Below are positions 33,786 through 41,259 of a stretch of DNA of 64,000 nt, in pieces. The notes under the pieces were generated by a model, which was not told the origin of the DNA, did no database searches, and saw only the letters and a list, made by a program, of their open reading frames with translations. The stretch lies in the NCBI GenBank assembly GCA_002490835.1, contig DKUU01000027.1:1-64000 (forward strand), written 5' to 3'. Numbering within the stretch: the stretch's first letter is position 1; every line of letters begins with the position of its first letter. The position numbers and the translations under genes were made by a program. The DNA comes from Lachnospiraceae bacterium UBA7196. Lineage in GTDB: Bacteria; Bacillota; Clostridia; Lachnospirales; Lachnospiraceae.

Positions 33786-35018
33786 ATGTCTTTGAACAAA
33801 AAATCAGTAGACGATATCAATGTGAAGGGCAAACGCGTGCTGGTGAGATGCGATTTCAATGTGCCCTTAAAGGAAGGCAAGATCACGGACGAGACCCGTA
33901 TCGTGGCGGCGCTTCCTACCATCAAAAAGCTTTTGGCTGACGGCGGTAAGGTAATCCTTTGCTCCCACCTTGGCAAGGTAAAGAACGGCCCCAACGAGGG
34001 CGAGTCTTTGGCGCCCGTAGCGGAGAGACTTTCCGAGAAGCTCGGCAAGCCCGTGAATTTCGTGAAGGACGACAACGTGACCGGCGAGGCGGCTACGGCT
34101 GCTGTGGCAGCGATGAACGAGGGCGACGTGGTGCTCTTACAGAATACCCGTTTCCGCGGCAAAGAGGAGACCAAGCCCGGCGATGCAGGCGAGGCTTTTG
34201 CGAAGGAGCTGGCTGATCTGGCTGACGTTTACGTATGCGATGCTTTCGGTTCCGCGCACAGAGCGCACGCATCCGTGGCTGTTGTCACCAAGTATATCTC
34301 CGAAAAAGGCGGCGAGAACGCTGTCGGTTATCTGATGCAGAAGGAAATCGACTTCCTTGGCAATGCAGTGGAGAATCCCGTAAGACCTTTCGTGGCAATC
34401 CTTGGCGGCGCAAAGGTGGCTGATAAGCTGAACGTGATCAACAACCTGCTTGAGAAATGCGATACCCTCATCATCGGCGGTGGTATGGCGTTCACCTTCT
34501 TAAAGGCGCAGGGTTATGAGATCGGTAACTCTCTGGTGGACGAGGAGAAGCTCGACTACTGTAAAGAAATGATGGAAAAGGCAAAGAAGCTTGGCAAGCA
34601 GCTGCTTCTGCCTATTGATACCGGCGTAGCGTCCGGCTTCCCGAATCCCATCGACGGCCCTGTGGACGTAGAGTATGTGGATTCCGACAAGATCCCTGCC
34701 GACAAGGAAGGTCTGGATATCGGCCCGAAGACGCAGGAACTGTTCGCAAATGCTGTGAAGTCCGCAAAGACCGTTGTTTGGAACGGACCTATGGGCGTAT
34801 TTGAGAATCCGACGCTGGCAAAGGGTACGATCGCAGTAGCAAAGGCTCTGGCTGAGACGGATGCGACCACCATCATCGGCGGCGGCGATTCCGCGGCGGC
34901 ATGTAACCAGCTTGGTTTTGCGGATAAGATGTCCCACATCTCCACGGGCGGCGGCGCTTCCCTTGAGTTCTTAGAGGGTAAGGAGCTTCCGGGTGTTGTG
35001 GCGGCGGACGACAAGTAA
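33786..35018 (+). CDS. pgk: Phosphoglycerate kinase
   Basis: 410 residues. It transfers the acyl phosphate of 1,3-bisphosphoglycerate to ADP. Motifs: KRVLVRCDFNVPL, ILCSHLGKVK, VLLQNTRFRGKEETK, VCDAFGSAHRAHAS, FVAILGGAKVADK, VVWNGPMGVFE, IIGGGDSAAA and STGGGASLEFLEG. ATG follows AGGAGG. 100 bp after gap and 27 bp before tpiA. Confidence 0.98.
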   Translation: MSLNKKSVDDINVKGKRVLVRCDFNVPLKEGKITDETRIVAALPTIKKLLADGGKVILCSHLGKVKNGPNEGESLAPVAERLSEKLGKPVNFVKDDNVTGEAATAAVAAMNEGDVVLLQNTRFRGKEETKPGDAGEAFAKELADLADVYVCDAFGSAHRAHASVAVVTKYISEKGGENAVGYLMQKEIDFLGNAVENPVRPFVAILGGAKVADKLNVINNLLEKCDTLIIGGGMAFTFLKAQGYEIGNSLVDEEKLDYCKEMMEKAKKLGKQLLLPIDTGVASGFPNPIDGPVDVEYVDSDKIPADKEGLDIGPKTQELFANAVKSAKTVVWNGPMGVFENPTLAKGTIAVAKALAETDATTIIGGGDSAAACNQLGFADKMSHISTGGGASLEFLEGKELPGVVAADDK

Positions 35019-35045
35019 TTCATTAAATAAAAAGGAGACAATATA

Positions 35046-35792
35046 ATGGCTAGAAGAAGAATCATTGCCGGCAACTGGAAGATGAACATGACTCCCAGCG
35101 AGGCAGTTAAGCTTTGTGAGACCTTAAAGGATCTGGTGGTGAACGATGCGGTGGACGTGGTCTACTGCGTACCCGCGATCGACATCGTGCCTGTGGCGCA
35201 GGCTGTAAAGGGCACCAACGTGCATGTGGGCGCTGAAAACCTCTATGTCGAGGACAAGGGCGCATATACGGGCGAGATTTCCGCGCCCATGTTAAAGGAT
35301 GCGGGCGTTGAGTACGTGATCATCGGCCACTCCGAGAGAAGAGAGTACTTCAAGGAGGACGACGCTTTCCTGAACAAGAAGGTGTTAAAGGCGCTGGAGG
35401 CAGGCCTTGTGCCGATCCTGTGCTGCGGCGAGTCCTTGGAGCAGAGAGAGATGAACGTGACGATGGATTGGATCAGATTACAGATCAAGTCCGATCTGGC
35501 AGGCGTGACGGCAGATCAGGTAAAGGGCATGGTGATCGCATACGAGCCTATCTGGGCGATCGGCACCGGCAAGACCGCTACTTCCGATCAGGCGCAGGAA
35601 GTCTGCAAGGGCATCCGCGACTGCATCGCCGAGATGTACGACGCGGCTACCGCGGAGGCAGTACGCATCCAGTATGGCGGTTCCATGAATGCGGCTAACG
35701 CGGCGGAGCTGCTTTCCAAGCCCGACATCGACGGCGGCCTCATTGGCGGCGCGTCCTTAAAGCCTGATTTTGGGCAGATCGTAAACGCGTAA
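35046..35792 (+). CDS. tpiA: Triosephosphate isomerase
   Basis: 248 residues. It interconverts dihydroxyacetone phosphate and glyceraldehyde 3-phosphate. Motifs: IIAGNWKMNMTPSE with the active-site Lys, VIIGHSERREYF with the catalytic His, AYEPIWAIGTGKTATSDQAQEV with the catalytic Glu, and IQYGGSMNAANAAELL. ATG follows AAAGGAG. Last gene of the glycolytic cluster, closed by two terminators. Confidence 0.98.
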   Translation: MARRRIIAGNWKMNMTPSEAVKLCETLKDLVVNDAVDVVYCVPAIDIVPVAQAVKGTNVHVGAENLYVEDKGAYTGEISAPMLKDAGVEYVIIGHSERREYFKEDDAFLNKKVLKALEAGLVPILCCGESLEQREMNVTMDWIRLQIKSDLAGVTADQVKGMVIAYEPIWAIGTGKTATSDQAQEVCKGIRDCIAEMYDAATAEAVRIQYGGSMNAANAAELLSKPDIDGGLIGGASLKPDFGQIVNA

Positions 35793-35820
35793 TTTTTTAA
35801 ACAGTATATGGAAATGAAAA

Positions 35821-35857
35821 AAACCTCTGCCGGACGGTTGTCTGGTAGAGGTTTTTT
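35821..35857. terminator. First terminator after tpiA (bidirectional)
   Basis: AACCTCTGCCGGA pairs with TCTGGTAGAGGTT and is followed by T6; A7 precedes it, so it can also act on leftward transcripts. Confidence 0.9.
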
Positions 35858-35863
35858 CTATTT

Positions 35864-35898
35864 AAAAAGCAGGTTTTCTATCAAAACCTGCTTTTTTT
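35864..35898. terminator. Second terminator after tpiA (bidirectional)
   Basis: AAAAAGCAGGTTTT-loop-AAAACCTGCTTTTTTT, a perfect 14-bp stem. Its T-run overlaps the outer end of the left 28-bp inverted repeat by three bases. Confidence 0.93.
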
Positions 35899-35923
35899 CG
35901 TAGATTATGCGATTCTGCGAAAA
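35896..35923 (+). repeat. 28-bp inverted repeat, left arm (IR-L)
   Basis: TTTCGTAGATTATGCG followed by ATTCTGCGAAAA. Its reverse complement occurs without mismatch at 37288-37315. The two arms enclose the tyrosine recombinase gene. The arrangement fits recombination sites for inversion. Confidence 0.95.
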
Positions 35924-35983
35924 GAAGAGCAATTACCGTCTCTCTATGGAACATGTTAACTCTTCTAAAACTATATCGGTTTC

Positions 35984-36013
35984 ATTTTATCATATCTTAA
36001 TGAAGAAAGGCAA
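35984..36013 (-). promoter_or_regulatory. Candidate outward-facing promoter inside the invertible segment
   Basis: Minus strand: TTGCCT (36013-36008), 18-bp spacer, TAAAAT (35989-35984). It points left, across IR-L and into two bidirectional terminators, so it is useless in the present orientation. If the segment between the 28-bp repeats inverted, it would point right toward 37481 and the glycan locus. Confidence 0.45.
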
Positions 36014-36104
36014 TCTTTTTTTGATTTAAGGCTGTTGTATTTCGTGGTCATATTTAGGGTCAAAATCTCCGCAGGAAGGCGGCCCTTGAAAAAAGGAGGA
36101 AAAA

Positions 36105-37247
36105 ATGGCAAGACATGGTGAAAACATCAGAAAAAGGAACGACGGAAGGTGGGAGGCACGCTATCAACTTTTTGATACGGATAAAGGAAGAAAAATCTAT
36201 CGATCTGTGTACGGAAGCACCTATGAAGAAGCAAAAGGACGACGTAATGCAGCTGTTTTGGAGGTAGAAAAACAACGAGAATATGAGCCGCAAAATATGG
36301 TGCAGGGAAATGATATTGCTCCCGTGCAGATTGGCTTTTCACAGGCAGCCGTCGAGTGGTTGTCCGAAACGGCAGAAAAATGTAAGTATTCAACTTATAT
36401 AAAGTATAGAAATGTTTACAGAGTTCATCTGGAAAGTGTATTAGGTTCGTTCTTACTCACGGACACGCCCAATCGGGAAATGCAGGAAAAATTGTCCGAC
36501 TATTTAGGCGGAAGAGGTCTTTCCGTCAGCCTTTGCAGGAGTGTCTGCTGTATTGCAAATCAGATATTAAAATATGCTAAAAGAAAATATTTGGTAAGCG
36601 TTCTGGTGTTGAAACCGGAAACGATAAAGAGTATCAAAGAACCAGTCACCACACTTTCCAAAGAAGAACAGTCAAAGATTCTAAGTTGCATTCATGACAG
36701 ACCGGATAGCGCCGGTATTGCCGTGATGCTTTGTTTATATACTGGAATGCGGCTGGGGGAACTGTGTGCTTTAAAGTGGTCGGATTTTGATTTTTTGAAT
36801 GGAACGGTGACGGTAAGCAGAACGGTGCAGCGAATTTCTGTAAACGGGAAAATAGAAAAAACTGCCCTTATGGAGACATCCCCTAAGAGCCAGTGTTCCA
36901 GAAGAACGATCCCCCTTGTTGCTGGACTCGTAAAGCTGCTGCAAGAATTTAAGGGAAAAGAAATTTATGTATTCGGCGGGAATAGGGCGTTTGAGCCAAG
37001 AACAATGCAGTATCAGTTTAAAAAATTTTTAAGTGATGCGGGTATAGAGGATAGAAATTTTCATATTCTCCGCCATACGTTTGCAACAAACTGTATTGAA
37101 AGCGGTATGGATGCGAAAATTTTAAGTGTGATCCTCGGACATTCGGATGTAAAGATTACATTAAATCACTATGTACATCCGACAATGGAATCGAAAAGGA
37201 GGCAGATCGGCCTGCTTCCGGATTTTTATGGTCAGTTTTGTGGTTAG
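36105..37247 (+). CDS. Tyrosine-type site-specific recombinase (integrase family)
   Basis: 380 residues, the layout of phage/ICE integrases. The N-terminal arm-binding part (RHGENIRKRNDGRWEARYQLFDTDKGRKIYRSVYGSTYEEAK) is followed by a SAM-like core-binding domain and a catalytic domain: Arg in TGMRLGELCALKWSDFD (about 215), HILRHTFATNC (about 319), LGHSDVKITLNHYVHP with the nucleophile Tyr (about 355). All residues look intact. AAGGAGG precedes the ATG. No excisionase, relaxase or phage gene is nearby. It is the only gene between the two 28-bp inverted repeats. Confidence 0.92.
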   Translation: MARHGENIRKRNDGRWEARYQLFDTDKGRKIYRSVYGSTYEEAKGRRNAAVLEVEKQREYEPQNMVQGNDIAPVQIGFSQAAVEWLSETAEKCKYSTYIKYRNVYRVHLESVLGSFLLTDTPNREMQEKLSDYLGGRGLSVSLCRSVCCIANQILKYAKRKYLVSVLVLKPETIKSIKEPVTTLSKEEQSKILSCIHDRPDSAGIAVMLCLYTGMRLGELCALKWSDFDFLNGTVTVSRTVQRISVNGKIEKTALMETSPKSQCSRRTIPLVAGLVKLLQEFKGKEIYVFGGNRAFEPRTMQYQFKKFLSDAGIEDRNFHILRHTFATNCIESGMDAKILSVILGHSDVKITLNHYVHPTMESKRRQIGLLPDFYGQFCG

Positions 37248-37287
37248 GGGTTTCAGAAAACAGGATATTTACTGTGGTTTGGGAGCG

Positions 37288-37315
37288 TTTTCGCAGAATC
37301 GCATAATCTACGAAA
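37288..37315 (-). repeat. 28-bp inverted repeat, right arm (IR-R)
   Basis: Perfect reverse complement of 35896-35923, 40 bp after the recombinase stop codon. The enclosed segment between the arms is 1364 bp. Confidence 0.95.
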
Positions 37316-37480
37316 CTCGTCGCTGCCGCACTTTTCTATAAAGTGAAAGGGATTCTGCATATACATAGTATTTCGGAATGAACAAAAATTATTTTATGCA
37401 ACAGGAGAACTGCTACGGACGACAGAAAAATTTGCAAAGCCATACATCAGTACAGTGATGGAAAAATAGATGAAGCGGAC

Positions 37481-38800
37481 ATGGAGCGGCTTCTGGATAT
37501 CGCGAAAAGCTGCATGACAGTGCGTAATTACGTCTATCAGAAATATAGCGGCATTCAAAGTCTTGAAAAGATTTATCCCGGATATACGGTACAGAACGAG
37601 ATGACGGTCAGCGGATTGCGGGAAAAACTGAATCTTCCGGCCGTGTATTTTTATCCGGCGGTCTTTAATGCGCTGAGGGAGATCAAAACGCAGTGGGCGC
37701 ATGTAAAAAGAAATATTTATGCGGCCATCAATAAAAATGATAGATTCACACCGCAGGATAAACACTATCTGCGTTTCGCCATCAAATTTGACGGCTGTTT
37801 TGCAAATATACTGAATGGGAGACCGGTCCGGCTGCAAGGAGAAACGCGGCAGAGGTATGAAAGTATCGTATCGCAGCTACAGGGAGATCAGGAGGAGCGG
37901 ATCAAAAATCTGAACAGATACCTTTGCAGGCAGGTCAGGAAAAAGCTGCATAAGATACATACGGATAAATTCCTGTATTTTTCCGTATGGGAACGCGGAT
38001 ATCGATATGGAGAAGCGAAGAATAGCGAAGGGCAGAAGCGCCGGGGAATCTTCCTGACGACAAAAGAGCCTCGAAAGCGGATTTTTATACCGCTCACCGA
38101 CGCCAATCAATACCGTGGCATACTGGATATCAAATTGAAGCCCGAAAAGGGCAGTGTAGAGTTCCTTGTCTCTGTGTTTGCTGATATCAAAAGCCACAAA
38201 GACTATTGTAATGAGATTGGGATATCTCTTGGACTATGGAATATGCTTACGACGAGCACAGGCTATACTTACGGCGCTGAATTTGGAAGGATGCAGAAGG
38301 AGCTTTATGATTACGGCATCCGTGAACGGCGTATTTACGGGAAGGAAAGCAGTAAAGCGCCGCGCAGACAGTATATAGCGCATCGGGAAAAGATGGAAGC
38401 GACGTTAAAAAACTACGTCAACCGCGAGATCAACAGGATGTTTGAAAGTGAAAAGCCGGCAAAAATCTATATGGCAAAATTACCGCCGAATCAGGAAGGC
38501 GAAAACTACTATCTCTTTCGGGTATGGAAGAAAGGATATGTGACGCAGCGGCTTAAGTGGAAATGCAGGCAGAATGACATTGAGATCATAGAAGTATTTG
38601 GAAATAGATTGAGTGCTGAGTGCAGTGTCTGTGGCGCGTTCAGTGAAAGGCAGCAGGGGCATCTGTATGACCAGTTTCAATGTACAAGCTGCGGATACAC
38701 AGAGGACAGAAAGATAAACGCGGCGAAAAATGCCTTAAACAGAGGAAAGAGCGGAAGAAGATTAAATAAAGCATATCCGGCAGCGGATTCTTTGGCATAA
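37481..38800 (+). CDS. TnpB-like protein with degenerate RuvC site (putatively nuclease-dead)
   Basis: 439 residues from the first ATG. It resembles the TnpB/OrfB family of IS200/IS605 elements, ancestors of Cas12, which are RNA-guided nucleases. The C-terminal zinc ribbon CSVCG...CTSCGY and the RuvC-III segment YTEDRKINAAKNAL (Asp409) are intact. The RuvC-I motif, normally GIDLG, reads GISLGLWNMLTTS, with Ser249 in place of the catalytic Asp. The RuvC-II segment, normally ending E-D/N-L, reads KIYMAKLPP with no Glu. Two of three catalytic residues are thus missing, as in TnpB-like nuclease-dead repressors. The frame is open upstream to 37382. AGGAGA at 37403-37408 is ideally spaced from an ACG at 37415, so the true N-terminus may be 22 residues longer. 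Alternative: a decaying transposase. Confidence 0.8.
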   Translation: MERLLDIAKSCMTVRNYVYQKYSGIQSLEKIYPGYTVQNEMTVSGLREKLNLPAVYFYPAVFNALREIKTQWAHVKRNIYAAINKNDRFTPQDKHYLRFAIKFDGCFANILNGRPVRLQGETRQRYESIVSQLQGDQEERIKNLNRYLCRQVRKKLHKIHTDKFLYFSVWERGYRYGEAKNSEGQKRRGIFLTTKEPRKRIFIPLTDANQYRGILDIKLKPEKGSVEFLVSVFADIKSHKDYCNEIGISLGLWNMLTTSTGYTYGAEFGRMQKELYDYGIRERRIYGKESSKAPRRQYIAHREKMEATLKNYVNREINRMFESEKPAKIYMAKLPPNQEGENYYLFRVWKKGYVTQRLKWKCRQNDIEIIEVFGNRLSAECSVCGAFSERQQGHLYDQFQCTSCGYTEDRKINAAKNALNRGKSGRRLNKAYPAADSLA

Positions 38801-39110
38801 AAAGGTCAAATGACGGCGTCTGGCAGATGAGCCCATTGAAAAATGCGGTTTTACTGTAGAATAGACTACAGACTGCGAAGATACTGTCTTGATATAAAAG
38901 AATACAACACGGCGTTAGAATACAGATCCGCGGCGTTTTGCGTCCGGTATGGAATTAGGTACGCCGGCATTTTCGTGAACTCAGGGGCTTCTGCCTTTGA
39001 GAGATAGCGGGGTGCGAAGTGGAAGCGGGTTTTTTGGTTTTGCAGGGCAAGGCCAAAAGACTTGATTTCACACCGTCCGAAAGACGGCTAAGGTGCCTTA
39101 TACTATTTTA
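38801..39110 (+). ncRNA. Candidate structured RNA (omegaRNA-like) after the TnpB-like gene
   Basis: This 350-base gap before the next start codon has no convincing gene but several stems: CTGTAG-AATAGA-CTACAG (38854-38871, extended by GCGGT/ACTGC), CTCAGGGGC-TTCT-GCCTTTGAG (38980-39001, 9 bp with two G-U), and CCGTC-CGAAA-GACGG (39073-39087), plus a CACC/GGTG pairing that could form a pseudoknot with the last one. TnpB guide RNAs derive from exactly this position, downstream of the gene. If so, the guide would begin near 39090-39096. Boundaries are my estimate. Confidence 0.4.
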
Positions 39111-39149
39111 AAAGCATACGCAGATAAGGCGAAGGAGAGTAGCAACGGC

Positions 39150-39866
39150 ATGGCAACAGCATTGATATTTGCCGGCGGAACAGGGAAAAGGATGAATACC
39201 CGTTCAAAGCCCAAACAGTTCTTAGAGATACACGGTAAACCAGTCATCATATATACGCTGGAGCATTTTGAGTACCATGAAGCGATCGATGATATCGTGG
39301 TCGTCTGTGTCAAACAGTATATCGAAGAGCTGAAGGGACTGCTTAGGCGTTTTGGTATCACAAAGGTAAAAAAGATCGTTCCCGGCGGGAATACGGGGCA
39401 TGATTCCATTTATCAGGGCCTTTTGGCTATGGAAGATTTTGCCGGAGAGGATGACATCGTACTCATCCATGACGGGGTGCGTCCTCTGATCGATGAAGAA
39501 CTGATCACCTTAAATATCGAAACGGTAAAAGAATATGGAAACGCGATCACCTGCGAGGCGGACAAGGAGAGTCAGATCAGGAGCATAGACGGCAAGACCG
39601 TATCTGAAATGCCGCCAAGAGGCCAGATGTACACCGCAAAGGCGCCGCAGTCATTTCATTATGGCGAGATCAAAAAGCTGTATGAGGCGGCGGAGAACGA
39701 TGCGATAAAGAGCATAGATTCCGCGCATCTTTGCAGCCTGTACCATAAGGAGCTGCACATGGTAAAGAGTACAAGCAATAATATGAAGATCACTGAACCT
39801 GCGGATTTTTATATCTGCCGCGCCTTATATGACGCAATGGAGGGACAGCAGGTATTCGGCATATAG
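39150..39866 (+). CDS. IspD/TarI-family cytidylyltransferase
   Basis: 238 residues from the ATG at 39150. It transfers CMP from CTP to a sugar-alcohol phosphate. Motifs: ALIFAGGTGKRMN with a following Lys-rich PKQFLEIHGKPVI, then VLIHDGVRPLID, TEPADFYICRAL. IspD uses methylerythritol 4-phosphate; TarI uses ribitol 5-phosphate. The PKQFL motif and the location at the head of a glycan locus favour a TarI-like activated-polyol role, but no TarJ dehydrogenase is adjacent. Upstream in-frame codons to a GTG at 39093 lie in the putative RNA region. Confidence 0.85.
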   Translation: MATALIFAGGTGKRMNTRSKPKQFLEIHGKPVIIYTLEHFEYHEAIDDIVVVCVKQYIEELKGLLRRFGITKVKKIVPGGNTGHDSIYQGLLAMEDFAGEDDIVLIHDGVRPLIDEELITLNIETVKEYGNAITCEADKESQIRSIDGKTVSEMPPRGQMYTAKAPQSFHYGEIKKLYEAAENDAIKSIDSAHLCSLYHKELHMVKSTSNNMKITEPADFYICRALYDAMEGQQVFGI

Positions 39867-39888
39867 ACCGGTCCGGAAAGGAAAAAGA

Positions 39889-41259
39889 ATGAGGAAGGCG
39901 CAGAAACAGGAGATACTGGGAGCGTTGAACAGCCTCGAACCTGCTCATGAGGAAATAAGGGAAGAAATACGAAAGATCAATTGTGGGACAGCACCGGACG
40001 GACAGCGGATACAAAATATGCTCAGTGAATGTCAGGATTTTGCGATTTCCATCGGGGAGGCTATTGAGAGCTTAGAGGGAGACGAACACGCCACAGTACG
40101 GTGCATTAACGAATATTGTGAAGCAGTTTATAAGGTTTTCAGGGAAATAAGCGAAAGCAGCGGCGGGATCAATGAAAATAAACTATATAAGGTACTTTGT
40201 AAAAGCCTGATCAAAATGGAAAACAGCGTAAAAAATGACATTGTTGTCAGAAAGGAAGTTGTGTTCCTGCCGTATCAGGCATCTATGTGGGACAGCATGG
40301 AGAGCGTGTGGATGGCGGCAAGAGACGATGAAACCTGCGACGCTTATGTGATCCCGATCCCCTATTACGAGAGAAACCTCGACGGGAGTTTGGGCGAAAT
40401 GCACTATGAGGGGGATAAGTATCCGGATTACGTGCCGGTCACGGACTGGCAGGACTATAGGATGGACGAGTGGAAGCCCGATATCATCTATATTCAGAAT
40501 CCGTATGACGAATGGAACCTTGTCACCTGTGTACATCCGGATTTTTTTTCCAAAGAATTGAAAAAACATACGGATATGCTGGTGTATCTTCCTTACTTTG
40601 TCGGTATCAACGATCGGATAGGCGAGCATTTTTGTACAACGCCGGGCGTCATGTACGCGGACAGGGTCATTGTGCAGTCTGAGGAAGTAAAAAAGATTTA
40701 TATCGACAATATCCGGAAATTTGAGAAAGAAAGCAACTGTAAAGGCGCGTTCGGCGATCTGGATCAAAAGATACTGCCGCTTGGCAGCCCGAAGCTAGAC
40801 CGCGTCAGGCGGATCATGGACAGCGGGGAAGTGGAGATTCCCGAAGAGTGGAAAGGCGTGGTCTATAAGGCTGACGGCCTAAGAAAAAAGATCATCCTCT
40901 ATAATACGACGATCGATGCGCTGTTAAAGCACAGCGAGACCTATATGGAGAAGCTAAAAAACGTACTGGCTTTATTTCGGGAAAATGAGGAGATCGCGCT
41001 TTTATGGAGGCCGCATCCGCTGTTAGTGACTACCATCAAGTCCATGCGGCCGGATCTTTATCAGGAATATAAGAAAATCTCGGAAGCATACAAAAAAGAA
41101 GGCTGGGGGATCTATGACGAGAGCGCGGACATAGACCGGGCGATCGTTGTCTCGGACGCTTATTACGGGGACATGAGCAGTGTGGTCGAACTGTATAAGG
41201 CGACGGGAAAGCCGATCATGATACAAAATTGTGAGGTCGAGATGGAAGTATGTCATTGA
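39889..41259 (+). CDS. CDP-glycerol glycerophosphotransferase-like protein (GT-B fold)
   Basis: 456 residues from ATG 39889. A helical N-terminal region (about 1-110) precedes a two-lobe transferase-like part: VVFLPYQASMWDSMESVW, DIIYIQNPYDEWN, LVYLPYFVG, LPLGSPKLDRV, IILYNTTIDALL, IALLWRPHPLL and SDAYYGDMSSVVELYKATGKPIM. The last two resemble the nucleotide/polyol-phosphate site of TagB/TagF enzymes. It probably moves a polyol phosphate or sugar onto the glycan. It overlaps the next gene by 10 bases. Confidence 0.7.
   Translation: MRKAQKQEILGALNSLEPAHEEIREEIRKINCGTAPDGQRIQNMLSECQDFAISIGEAIESLEGDEHATVRCINEYCEAVYKVFREISESSGGINENKLYKVLCKSLIKMENSVKNDIVVRKEVVFLPYQASMWDSMESVWMAARDDETCDAYVIPIPYYERNLDGSLGEMHYEGDKYPDYVPVTDWQDYRMDEWKPDIIYIQNPYDEWNLVTCVHPDFFSKELKKHTDMLVYLPYFVGINDRIGEHFCTTPGVMYADRVIVQSEEVKKIYIDNIRKFEKESNCKGAFGDLDQKILPLGSPKLDRVRRIMDSGEVEIPEEWKGVVYKADGLRKKIILYNTTIDALLKHSETYMEKLKNVLALFRENEEIALLWRPHPLLVTTIKSMRPDLYQEYKKISEAYKKEGWGIYDESADIDRAIVVSDAYYGDMSSVVELYKATGKPIMIQNCEVEMEVCH

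Noticed and set aside
35896..38800. Reading recombinase plus TnpB-like gene as one ordinary IS607- or IS605-type insertion sequence
   Set aside because: The recombinase is of the tyrosine integrase type, not a serine resolvase or a Y1 HUH transposase. The 28-bp repeats enclose only it, and the TnpB-like catalytic site is degenerate. A mobile origin for part of it remains possible.
40534..40541. T8 homopolymer in the transferase gene at 39889 (and a similar one near 60657) as further phase-variation sites
   Set aside because: Runs of eight T are not rare at this base composition and both genes are in frame; unlike the G tracts they do not stand out.
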